Positions 12,801-22,811 of a stretch of DNA of 50,643 nucleotides are shown piece after piece; the stretch's first letter is position 1; each line of letters starts with the position of its first letter. The stretch comes from Lichtheimia corymbifera B2541. Its lineage: Eukaryota > Mucoromycota > Mucoromycetes > Mucorales > Lichtheimiaceae. The stretch spans positions 1 through 50,643 of the forward strand of contig JNEU01000927.1 in assembly GCA_000697475.1 (NCBI GenBank), given 5' to 3'. The translations under genes were made by a program, and so were the position numbers. Under the pieces are notes generated by a model. The model was not told where the DNA came from, searched no databases, and saw only the letters and a program-made list of their open reading frames with translations.

Positions 12801-15800
12801 TGAGTGATTCTAAGAGCTCGTTCTGAAAGCTGTGGTGCTGTTGTAGCTCGCCGTTTGAAATGACCTTCATAGAGCTGTGGTCGCATTGTGATACCCAATC
12901 CATCTTCTTCATGCACCAGCCAGTCAACCTTGTTCATGGTGACACCACTATCCTCCTCATCCTCCTCTTGATAACTAGAGATATTTTGCAAGGCGCCAGC
13001 CTGAGTGCTTTTGCTGCTAGGCTTGATTGGCTTTTGTCGAACACATTCAAACACAACAATATCAACATGACGATAGATGGTGGCCGTATCTTGGTTGTCG
13101 TCAGAAATGTTTTTGATGATAGAATCCATGGTTGGGAAAAGGATGATAACAAAGGATCGTGGATCAAAGATTTTGACAAAGCATCTCGTGTCACATAAAT
13201 CGGATGTCAGCCGAATTCCCGATGCATGATGATGGCCCATGCTTCTTGACATGGCTTTTGACAGCTCGCACCAAAAGTCGGATCTCCTTTTGTGACTCTC
13301 CATTGCAATCTCACCATCAGACACCTTTTTCAATCCGCCTTCGACAAAGTAATTCAATAAAGCATAGCTTTGAGCACACATGTCGAGCTCAGCCAGCTTT
13401 TCCTTTGCAGCATTCAAAGTAGTGTCCGGTCGTAAGCAAATCGTATGCGCCATTGATATGTTTTCAAATGCATCAGAAAGCTGGTCATAGCCACTGTCGC
13501 CGTCACTTGAGTCGCATGTGCTGCTGGTGCTGGTGGTATTCACCCCGAAACGCGGGCTGGGATAGGATGCAACAACAAAGGCATTCGTCTCCAATACGGA
13601 TACGACATCAAATAGCTGGGGCAGCATCATCATCACTGTAGCATCCTGCGCCATTATAACGTCTTGTGATCTGAAATCCTCCTTAGACTTGGATCTGCCA
13701 AGCGCATGGATCTGGTCAAACGTCACCAATTGTGATATAGTCTTACGGTCGGGTTCCACAGTCCATATCTTGACAAGCTCGTATTGTTCTTGAGTTACAC
13801 TTGGCTCCATCCATAATTCGGTTGTGATTTTCCCAGTGTCTGAATCCTTCCAAATAAAGTATTGAATCGCACAGGGTGGTTCATTCTGATCATTTCCAGG
13901 CAACTTGATCTCTTGGTAGAAATGAATGCTGTCAGGTCTCGGTGTCACCAATTGATAGCCCTACACAATGACACAAATTGTATGAGTGAAAAAAGGCATT
14001 AAGGGGCACGTATATAACATTACCTGATCCAGCCGTGCTTGACAAAGAAATTGGAATGCAAGGTCATGAATAGGCATCATCTTGTGCTCTTTATGATATT
14101 GGTTTTGATGACTATCCGTCTGCCAGGACCAAGTCATATGCCGCAAGTAATCGCGCACAATATATTCACTAGTCAACCAGAGAGCGACAGGCAAGTACCA
14201 TGCCCTTGAATTGCCAAGTGATATTCCCTTATCCACTGGTATGGTCTCAAAATGTTGCTCATCCCTCATAAGTAATCGCGAAAAGGGCCGTTGGCATATG
14301 GTGTTGACTGATGTTCCAGCTTCTTCCTCTGATCTTTGTAGCAAGTGCAACATATGACTGACGCTTTTCCTCCTTGCATGCACATCCATGTTGAAAAAGA
14401 GAAAGCGTAACGATACAAGACGACCGTATTCACGTCGTATACGGATTTCATAGAATGAAGGCGGATATACAAGGCTCAATGAAAACCCATCTTCCTGTGG
14501 TTGCTGTCGATCACTGTCATAGTTGAAACGATTCAAGACTCGTACAAAGGTGCCATCCGTGCCTTCAAAATCAGATGTCGTCCGTAATATATGCCGTACA
14601 CGTTCCAACTCATCCGATATCTCTGCTTCGACATGATACACAAAGTCTTGATTGTACATGGATGCCAATTTGGGTGCCATGTAAGGTGATACATCTCCAA
14701 TAAGCAAGTCGATATTGTCATGGTCGTACCAGCTGCGTGTTCTTGATCGTCCTTCCGTTTCATTAAGTCGTTCCCAAAAGTCGTGGAAATTCTCAACAAA
14801 GGCGTGTCGTTGCTGTATTGGATCGATTGATTGTGATGAGCCGTTGATAGCTGAAAGATATTTGGTGTTGAAACTAATGGCCGATTTGAGTGTCTCGTCG
14901 CCTTCGAAGATGTCATTGAGATAATTTTTGAGTCGTTCAGCTTTGGCATAGGATGGTGCTGTATATGCATCACCCACGTAGGCAGCTCCTGTGACAACAC
15001 CCATCATTTGTGCCCTTCTTCTGAATACATCCCAATTCTGTAGCATATGAGCAAACTCGGCTTCTGTTCGTACAAAGATTTCAGCACGGGGTGCTTTGGC
15101 TCGACAAAAGATGGTGCTGGGAACAAAGCGTTGCTCTGCCTTCATTGGACCAATGATAGCTGGTAACCATGTTGCTCGTATTCTGTATTCTACCACAATG
15201 TTGGGTTGCCATTGAAGGGTCATGACGATTTGAACGCGTTCTTTTTTGATGGAGCTGATATCTGGTGCGTCAAAGGATTGCATTACAACATCAGAGCGCT
15301 TCATGCCGCTATTGTCATCGAATGATACTGAGTGCAAAGAAAATCCTTCACGTGCTCGAGATGCGATAATATGAGAGAATTCAGTCGGCAAAGGATATTC
15401 TCTGTATCGAAGTAATCGTAATGCTTCTTGCGGAGGTTTAGCATATGGATCCCATGGGAAGTTGTAAGGCGCTTCATTATCTCTCGTTGTATCAGGTGTG
15501 TCATGTGACTGGAGGCGGTTGTCGTTACTTCGAGGAGCAAGGCAGGATTCATGAAACAATAACCGAGAGTGATATTCATTAGGTGGTGGAATTGTCGTAT
15601 CGGATGCTGGTACTATTTGTATCACGCTATGTTGGTCTGTGCTCTCTGTGTGATCATCGAATAAGGAAGCAAGTTCTTGATCATCTTGGTACATGGGATA
15701 TTTTGTAGCAGGGGTGCATTGATGAGAGTAGATGAATGATCCATTCGTGGCTCTTGTAAGGAAAAGAAGAATCTCATTGTCAGGCACAAAACCAAAGTTG

Positions 15801-17379
15801 CGACCAGGGACAAAGCTTTGTGCTGATCCCACTTGAATAACGTGGCAGGTGACATTTTCATCCGCAAATTGTCGTACAAAGGTGTTGTCATGAACGTTTG
15901 ATTTCATTGCACCATCGGTGATAAGGATGAGCTGCGGGTTTCCTTCGGGTGGTAACAATTTCAATGCAAAGTGACCCGCATGAAGAATACGAGATAAGTT
16001 GGCACCTGATTTGCCCAATCCCCACACTTCTCGTTTGGATGAATGATATCCTTCTTCTCGACGAGGTATCTCTGTAGTAGGACGATGGAAATCACGTGGT
16101 GTTGATGGTGGATTGCTTTCTGGTGTATCGGGTCGTGGTGATTGTAATCCAGACAATGAAGTTGTATCCAAGATGGTGACATCTTGACTCGTGCTCACGT
16201 CGAGATCATAGCCGAAATTAGATCGCTTACGCTTGAGTAGGCTACGAAAGCGCATGGTGTCTCGTTGGAAGGCGACAAATTGAGAATAAAGCTCTGATAT
16301 CACATCATCGATATTGTGGTGACTGATCAAGACGTTTTGCATAAAGACACGCATAGTGGGATGTTCAGCAAGCATGGGTATAACATTGATGTTGGATGCA
16401 AATTGAGAACAATCGGCCATCACTGTGAGTCGGAGAATAGGTCGCAGCTGCATAGATACAATCAATTAATCTTGTATTACAATCATCCAAGCATAAGAGA
16501 TCACTTACTATGACTTTCTCAGACGCTGATACTTGCAAGGCAAAAGGTTGAATGACACCTTCCAGAGAATTGCGTAGACTATAAGGTTGTTTAGGTTACA
16601 CATACACATCACACAAACTAAATCTTGATCTGACCTTTCAAATGCACCTGACAACAGGATTGTCGGGGTTGTACTACCAACGGTTGCCAGGCTAGAACTG
16701 AGATCGACAATGTACACCAAGCGATATTCGTATGTCAATGTCATGAGATTGGTGCGTGGAGATAGTACATAGACTTCGTTGGATGATGTCGTTGATGTTG
16801 ATGATGATGATGAATTTTGTGATTGCTCGGCATGATGGTGATGGTGATGATGATGATGATGATGATGGGATGGCGGTGAAGTATTAGCGGTGTCTACAAT
16901 CGAGTCGTTGAATAATCATAGTTAACAATGAGAATTGGATATTCATTCATACCAAGATGTGCATCGGGTTTCCAAATAGGTTTGCGGTTCTTTGATAGAT
17001 AAAGAAATTGCATTGACTAAACATAGATTACACGTGAGTCGGCTGCTGTGATCTATCATGTCAAATTAATGTTTGATGTATACCTCGTAGGTCTTATCAT
17101 GCAATGGTTGGAATAGAATCTTAAGTCTCCATTGCACGTATTCATTGTTCGTAAATATCCTCGAGTGCTTCAAGAGAACGACTGCTGCCTTCGCTTCAAC
17201 AACCTATTGACTCACTGTTATTACTCGATTCTCAAACCTTATTGACAATGTGCGCCTACCTTGGCATGCTCATCGCGTGGAATGGGTGTCGTGTTACTTT
17301 TGTCGTGATCGTCCACTTGGCTGTGTAATGGCGAAGGACTCGGTTGCTCTGTTGGATTCATACCGACATTGTGGGACAT
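6880..17379 (-). CDS. SZT2: SZT2 homologue (KICSTOR-type TORC1 regulator)
   Basis: In animals SZT2 is the large scaffold of KICSTOR, which tethers GATOR1 to the lysosome so that TORC1 is shut off when amino acids run out. Thirteen exons join in phase: 17379-17260, 17203-17084, 17016-16953, 16893-16635, 16578-16509, 16447-14024, 13960-12615, 12557-12084, 12027-11278, 11219-10622, 10550-10345, 10273-7420 and 7362-6880. The product has 3255 residues, against about 3430 in man. The N-terminal third matches SZT2 segment by segment: an AVVLLKHSRIFTNNEYVQW block, a vWA-like strand LVYIVDLSSSLATV (D165), then LILITDGAMKSNVHD, CHVIQVGSAQSFVPG and FVPDNEILLFLTRATNGSF. Later parts are more diverged, with Ser/Asp-rich linkers. 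Twelve histidines (residues 111-122) precede the vWA region. The start at 17379 follows an in-frame stop at about 17452. Family identity is firm; a fungal KICSTOR role is inferred. Confidence 0.9.
16832..16867 (-). repeat. Trinucleotide tract coding poly-His in SZT2
   Basis: Twelve CAT/CAC codons on the minus strand (ATG/GTG on the plus strand) sit in exon 4, between the N-terminal block and the vWA-like region of the SZT2 homologue. A further run of Ser/Thr codons follows (16800-16820). The tract lies in a predicted linker and is likely to vary in length between strains. Confidence 0.9.
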
Positions 17380-17477
17380 TAACTCAAAGAAAGTGCCAGC
17401 AGCGAAATATCCCGAGCGAGCGACTGACTCGTGACTGCAACCAATCTCACTTTATCGTCTCTTTGTTCTTGACCAAC
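17380..17477. promoter_or_regulatory. 98-bp divergent promoter, SZT2 / mitochondrial protein
   Basis: The two start codons, 17379 on the minus strand and 17478 on the plus strand, are separated by only 98 bp, so both 5' UTRs and core promoters must overlap or be extremely short. No clear TATA box is seen. If the plus-strand gene starts later, at 17595, the gap grows to about 215 bp but the mitochondrial leader is lost. Confidence 0.6.
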
Positions 17478-18171
17478 ATGCTACTACAACGCAATGTGTT
17501 CCTTCGTACGGGACGGCTTTTCTCGACAACCGCATGTCGCTTGAATACCAGCAAGCCTTCTTCCAGTAAGACATTCCACCATGCACTATAAGCAATGGAG
17601 CTAATGGTGACTATTGCAGCACAACCCTACTTGCACTTTCACCCTTTACCCAAAGACGCGACACGGCCGTTTGCTGTTTCATTCTTATCAAGCCAAGATC
17701 TTCCAAGCAACAGCACAATCACAGATTATTCCAATTTGATCATTGGTTGGTCCCCTGAAACGATCGACATGAAGACATTCGTTGAAAATCCCGGATACAT
17801 CAACTTTATGACCAACGTCTTGAAGCATAATATCCACAAGGTGAATGATTCGACTCTCAAAAGTCTTGCTGAATGGCAAAAGGAAGGGTAAGTTTCTAAT
17901 TTAATCTTATGTTGGATAACTCGTACTCATTTTAAACCATGTCCATAGCTGGTTGCATATCGCAGATGAACGCAATCCTCCTCCCTGGGGAAGAATTCCA
18001 TATCCAGAAGATATCATTGGCACCGTTCTAGTCAACAACGGGGTGATTCAACCAGAAACTTATCAAGAAATGCCGACACATCGCTTGGTTACATCCAATG
18101 GCATATTTCAGCTATCAGAACCATTAAGACAATGTATCATTGATGCCTCCAAAAAGCTGGTCAAGCAATAA
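17478..18171 (+). CDS. Small predicted mitochondrial protein, function unknown
   Basis: Three exons (17478-17565, 17620-17887, 17949-18171) join in frame to 192 residues. The N-terminus is a typical import leader: basic, hydroxylated, no acidic residue in the first 25 positions (RNVFLRTGRLFSTTACR), with a likely cleavage site near residue 21. The mature part carries a GWSPETIDMKTFVENPGYI segment, an ending like WGRIPYPEDIIGTVLV and a short C-terminal helix. I believe similar PEDI(I/F)GTVLV proteins occur widely in fungal mitochondrial proteomes, but I cannot name a function. It is divergent from SZT2 with a shared short promoter and convergent with ARH1. Confidence 0.8.
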
Positions 18172-18707
18172 AACGCTATTACGAATATCGTATGCATTGT
18201 AAGATAGTTATCATTGGGATGTTGGAGATCATGGAAGACAATGCTTGAAATCCTTGTATTGAAAGCTATTTAGGGGGACCGGACGAAAAGGTAGTGAGTA
18301 CCGTATACAGGATATTAAGTAAGCTAGAGAATATATGTGGTCCATGTATACAAATAAAAATGTGCCTTTTATGAAGTGTTAAGTCCCTGGGCAATGTCTG
18401 CCTATGCATGAAGCTGGTGTAACAATGCATGAGGATCGAGTAAATGAGGATCGCATGCTGCAGTCGTCTTTTACATCATTATGAGCATTTTCAACACGGT
18501 CAATACGGGAGGAAGATTACTGGTGGTTCACCCCAACCTTACACCTTTCCCACATATCCATAACCCACGATGCAGCTCGTCCTCTACAATTCAACGACAT
18601 TATTCATTTGGCAGGACACCATTGTATTGTCTATGTTGATGATATTTCAATATACATGAAGAATAAAAGATACAAGTCTATCATTTGTTGTCAAACTCTA
18701 ATATCAT
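18172..18707. other. Convergent intergenic region
   Basis: About 540 bp lie between the stop codons of the mitochondrial protein gene and ARH1. Nothing coding was seen. It must hold both 3' UTRs; AATAAA-like motifs occur at about 18351-18357 (+ strand, CAAATAAAAA) and as TTTATT-type sequence for the other strand. No RNA gene or repeat was recognised. Confidence 0.4.
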
Positions 18708-20233
18708 CTAATTCAAGAGGGCCATCATATCTTCAACCCTTGCGTATTTCTCTCTAGGTTTGCCGAGCTTGTGACCAGCATCAAATTCAGCTTGTTCAAT
18801 AATCTTCCATTCTGCATAGCTCACAGGTCGTATGTTGCGATGCTTGAATAATTCCGCCAATCCATCTGCTCCATCGCTGTGTGAATTTGCAAGCATAGGC
18901 TTTCCTTCTTTCAAGTCGTAGGCAATGGTATCAGCTGTCTCGTAAGCATCGTTCATAGTAGACACAATCACACCAGTAGGACCACGCTTTAGCCAACCCG
19001 CGGTGTACATGCCAGGTACCTTTCATCCAATCGCAATATTAATCACCTTCGCCATATGCACTTTTGTCACCTTACATACCTCTTGATTATCATTTGTCAA
19101 CACCTTGCCGAGATAATTGGGTACTCTGCCTTGACGATCATCGAAAGGAACACCAGGCATCGAAATACTCCTGTATCCAATACTCCGCAACACCAATCCA
19201 CATGGCTGATCTTCAAAGGCACCCGTGCCAATTGCTTTGCGTTGATCAAAGGGACCTTCCAGGCGGTTGATCTCGTAACGAATACCATCCACTTGGTTAT
19301 ATTTGGGTAAAATCTCGACTGGGCTGCGTAAAAACTTCAAGCTCCATGATCGATCTCCTGCTTTTGTAGCCGATCCTTTCTCCAAAATACTCATGAGTCG
19401 TTTCAAGGGTCGGTTCTTGCTGATGAAAGGCTGTGCTTCCGCAACTTCATTCTTGATCCATTCATGATCTGCATGGAAGGCCACACCGGGCAAATTCATT
19501 TGTTCTCGCAACTCCTTTGATGTAAATGATGCCTAATATGCTTGATGAGTCGCCTGTAAAGTCAAATACCTGAATTGTTATTTACCTGCAATGGGCCACG
19601 ACGACCAACAACATGCACATGACGAATTCTGCTCTTGGATAAAGCTTCCAGGGCGTATTCAGTAATATCGGTTTTACGTAACTCATCAATTGGACATAAT
19701 AAGACACGAGCAACATCCAGTGCCACATTGCCTTGTCCAATCACCACGGCCGTGTCAGTCGAATCCAAGGGGAACTTGATGGAATCAAAGTTGGGAAGTC
19801 CATTGTACCAAGCAACAAACGCACGAGCAGAATCCACACCGTAGACATCCTCATTTGGGATACCAAGTTGTCTATCTTCGCTAGCACCATACGAGAACAA
19901 GATGGCATCATAGTGTTGTTTAAGCTCTTCCACTGAGACACCAGTTGACGAATCGCCCACGGTAACGTTGCCAAGGAAACGGAATCTGTCGTCTTCGGCA
20001 ACACGATCAAAAGTGCTCATGACGTTCTTCACCTCGGGGTGATCGGGAGCAACACCGAAACGCACCAAACCATGAGGGACAGGGAGACTATCGTACATGT
20101 CGATTTGTGTGTTGGGATGCTCTTTCAAGAGTCGATGGGAAGTATAGAAACCGGCAGGGCCACTGCCTACGACAGCAAGCCGGAATGGTGAACCAACAGT
20201 AGTCGAATAGGCACGAACGCACGAACGCAACAT
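18708..20233 (-). CDS. ARH1: Adrenodoxin/ferredoxin-NADP+ reductase, mitochondrial
   Basis: FAD enzyme of the inner mitochondrial compartment that passes electrons from NADPH to the [2Fe-2S] ferredoxin used in Fe-S cluster assembly and heme A synthesis. Exons 20233-19586, 19532-19080 and 19019-18708 join in phase to 470 residues, close to yeast Arh1. The leader MLRSCVRAYSTT is a short import signal. The FAD Rossmann motif is LAVVGSGPAGFYTSHRLL (GxGxxG), followed by GLVRFGVAPDHPEVKNV. The NADP Rossmann motif is VVIGQGNVALDVARVLL, followed by HVVGRRGPLQ at the first splice site and FTSKELREQMNLPG after it. The conserved C-terminal block VPGMYTAGWLKRGPTGVI opens exon 3. All family landmarks are present and no breaks are seen. 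Confidence 0.96.
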
Positions 20234-20750
20234 GGATAAAGTCGTAAAGAGGAACCCAACCCGTAAATCCGCACCTAAAGTTATAATTCATTTTACCGGG
20301 CCGACTTTGCAGCGATCCGATCTGTAAACATTCAAAGTATATATATTACAACAACATTATACTCTACATATGCTTTGACTTTTATTATGTTATTTTCTGT
20401 TGCCATTCACAAGCCAGTAATTATATATAATAGGTTACTGAGAGAAAAGGAGGAGGAGGAGGGGATAATGCAATACACAACCACCACTACGTACTCGTAG
20501 CAATATCACGTGATATAAATACATGTAATGCCACTTCCATGCTTGTGTTTATAAAATAAAGCATTGGGTATTCTTATGAAATGAAAGTGATATTTGACTG
20601 ATACAAGGATGGGTGGGTTGGTGCAACAATTGCCATGCAGTTGGACAGGATGCCGTGTGATTTCTGCTACCGCTAGGAATGGGTCATTGTGAACTCGTTG
20701 CGCCAAGGCTTTTCCGGGGCTTCCTTGCTTCTTTTTCTTGATTCTTCCTA
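20234..20750. promoter_or_regulatory. Divergent intergenic region, ARH1 / NPF protein
   Basis: 517 bp between two start codons that point away from each other, so it contains both promoters. A purine run of GGA triplets sits at about 20448-20464 and a CACGTG palindrome at about 20508-20513. A plus-strand pyrimidine-rich stretch (TTCTTTTTCTTGATTCTTCC) ends just before the ATG at 20751, as is common at fungal transcription starts. No TATA box can be assigned with confidence. Confidence 0.4.
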
Positions 20751-21452
20751 ATGGACAACAACCCATTTCGTTCTCAAAATGCCAACATGTATACAGGAAT
20801 GCCTTCTGGGCAAGGCCAGTTTCCGCAGAGCAATCCAATGCCATCCACTTCAAACTTTGGCAATAGCAACTTACTTGTAGACACGAGTCTTCCCGGTTCT
20901 ACCCAGCAACAGCAGCCATTACAACAACAACAACAACAACCATACTATTCTCCTCAACAACAGCATCCTCCACAACAATCCTTTTATCAACCTATGAATA
21001 ATCAACAACAATTCGGTTATCAACAGCAACCTACTACTACACACCCTTTCATGCAGCAACAACAACAACAACAACCCTCCTTCCAACAACCACAACAAAC
21101 ATCCTCATTTTATAATCCCACTCAATCATTTGGCTATGGTGGCTCTTTCAATAATGGAGTAACAACGAGTTTCCCACAATACCAGCAGCAACAGCAACCA
21201 CAAGCATACGATCCATCCAATGTCTTTATTCCCCAAAATTTCGGTGTCTCTTCAACTACTAATAACCCCGGTGCTCAGCAATTCCAACAACAGCAAAACA
21301 TGCCTCAACGGCCGACGGTGGATGCAAGCGCTTATCTAAAAAAGAGTGGCAAGGTACGCAAAGAGGAATGCCCAATCTGTCACAAGATGATTGAAGGCGA
21401 TGATCCAGCTATTAATCACCATGTCAACGAGCATTTGGAATACGATATGTAG
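20751..21452 (+). CDS. Gln-rich protein with NPF motif and C-terminal CCHH zinc finger
   Basis: A single exon codes 233 residues. The N-terminus holds DNNPFRS, an Asn-Pro-Phe motif of the kind bound by EH domains of endocytic adaptors. The middle (about residues 45-195) is low complexity, dominated by Gln, Pro, Tyr and Asn with (CAA)n/(CAG)n codon runs, and is probably disordered. The last 27 residues form a small zinc knuckle, C207-x2-C210 then H223 or H224 and H228 (CPICHKMIEGDD..NHHVNEHL), resembling UBZ-type ubiquitin-binding fingers. An EH-binding tail plus a ubiquitin-binding finger would suit endosomal sorting, but that is inference from two short motifs. It converges on the START-like gene 156 bp away. 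Confidence 0.8.
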   Translation: MDNNPFRSQNANMYTGMPSGQGQFPQSNPMPSTSNFGNSNLLVDTSLPGSTQQQQPLQQQQQQPYYSPQQQHPPQQSFYQPMNNQQQFGYQQQPTTTHPFMQQQQQQQPSFQQPQQTSSFYNPTQSFGYGGSFNNGVTTSFPQYQQQQQPQAYDPSNVFIPQNFGVSSTTNNPGAQQFQQQQNMPQRPTVDASAYLKKSGKVRKEECPICHKMIEGDDPAINHHVNEHLEYDM

Positions 21453-21608
21453 TACATTTGATGATGACAATACATGCTGGCTTATTATTTATCAAAAGAT
21501 GATTGTGGATGAAAGAAAGGGGGAAGATAGAGAGAGAGGAATACATAAATTGAGAGAGATAGATGAGGGGTGTGTGTGTGTGTGGATATGGGGGTATATA
21601 AATGCTCA

Positions 21609-22382
21609 TCATGCAGCTACCCCGCATTTCCAATCATTCTTGTCGAGAGCTATCGGTGATTCACAAAGATTTTGCTGTTGTTGTAATACGCGTTGTTTTT
21701 GTAAGCGATCGACTTCATGCATTAAATCCGTCAAAAAACGCTGTGATACGCGATGAACGCCAAGAATGGGGCCAAGCCATCGTGCAAGATATCCTTCGCT
21801 TCTTACAGTCTCTGTCAAAGTCAATAGCGTATGTTGTCCTGTGCTACTTAGACGAATATAAATTTCCCATTCGCGTTCAAAGGATGACCGTGGTCCCAAC
21901 TTGACGTTAGAGGCGGATGTAATGGATGATAAACCCTTGTTATGGCGTGTGGCTCGATCCACTCGGATAAGGGTGTTGTCATTGATTTTAGTCATTTCAA
22001 TAGCTCGTACGCGTGTTTTGAATTGGCCTGTGGTGGTTGTGGTGCCTGTGGCTGTGGTGGTTGTGGTGAGATTATCAACGACACCAATGTGTTTTTGAAC
22101 AAGTTGTTGTCGAGTCCTTGCGACATACTCCAGAAAATGAAGACCATCAAGGGATTGGACGCCGACCACATGGGATCGCCAAGAAGGATAACGTTGGATA
22201 TCAAGAATGGTATTCCATACCAGCTGTGGAGGTGCTGCTAATTTCACGGTTCTGGCTTGGCGATGCTTTTGTGGTAACACGTAATGGAGACAAAGAGCAA
22301 ACACCGACAACTCCAATACGATCAGGCTCCAGAGAGTAGCTGATTCGTATAAATCCATCAAAGGATGAAGAAAAGAATCCAT
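21609..22382 (-). CDS. Membrane-anchored START-like (SRPBCC/polyketide-cyclase fold) protein
   Basis: An intronless frame of 257 residues. One hydrophobic helix near residues 16-37 (LIVLELSVFALCLHYVLP) anchors the protein. It is followed by the typical opening of an SRPBCC lipid/hydrophobic-ligand domain: KLAAPPQLVWNTILDIQRYPSW, then strands around FEREWEIYIRLSSTG and TLLTLTETVRSEG, and a C-terminal helix (RFLTDLMHEVDRLQKQR). A Thr-rich loop (TTTTTATGTTTTTG) interrupts the domain. The ligand is unknown. The gene diverges from RIC1 with about 430 bp between starts and converges on the NPF gene. Confidence 0.75.
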   Translation of the reverse strand: MDSFLHPLMDLYESATLWSLIVLELSVFALCLHYVLPQKHRQARTVKLAAPPQLVWNTILDIQRYPSWRSHVVGVQSLDGLHFLEYVARTRQQLVQKHIGVVDNLTTTTTATGTTTTTGQFKTRVRAIEMTKINDNTLIRVDRATRHNKGLSSITSASNVKLGPRSSFEREWEIYIRLSSTGQHTLLTLTETVRSEGYLARWLGPILGVHRVSQRFLTDLMHEVDRLQKQRVLQQQQNLCESPIALDKNDWKCGVAA

Positions 22383-22811
22383 GAGATAAGAGCTGAATAT
22401 GGAAAGAAAGTGAAAAAGGAAGAAAGAGAAGAAAAATATGAAACGAGTGGTTCAGGACCAGTCTAAATAAACGTTCTCGTGATCAGCTGCACAAGGTGCG
22501 TACACAACAACAACAATCACCATGCTCTCATCATCATCACCATCATCATCATTTATGTATCGGAAGAAAACAGCTAACAAGAAGGCATGTTTAAATACAT
22601 TTAATATGCATATTGCAGGCGAATGTTGATATTTATGGGTCATATTAAAACAATGGCCAAAGGGTTGACAGGTGCGAATCATCACCATGGATGGGTTGGG
22701 ATGGCAACAAGTTAAATCAATTCATAGGTTTAATTCGAATTCAGCAAAGGGTCCAGGTTCACCAGCCAATTGCTCCTTTAGCAACTCCTCTTCACACTAT
22801 TCCTCTATGCA
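22383..22811. promoter_or_regulatory. Divergent intergenic region, START-like / RIC1
   Basis: 429 bp shared by the 5' ends of the two genes. The left part is a GAAAGAAAGTG purine-rich stretch. A (CAT)n-like microsatellite occupies about 22519-22553, and a CCAAT pentamer occurs at 22766-22770. No gene is seen. Confidence 0.4.

Noticed and set aside
6880..17379. DEPDC5/IML1 as the identity of the large minus-strand gene
   Set aside because: No DEP domain or IML1 N-terminal block was seen, while several N-terminal segments match SZT2 in order and spacing.
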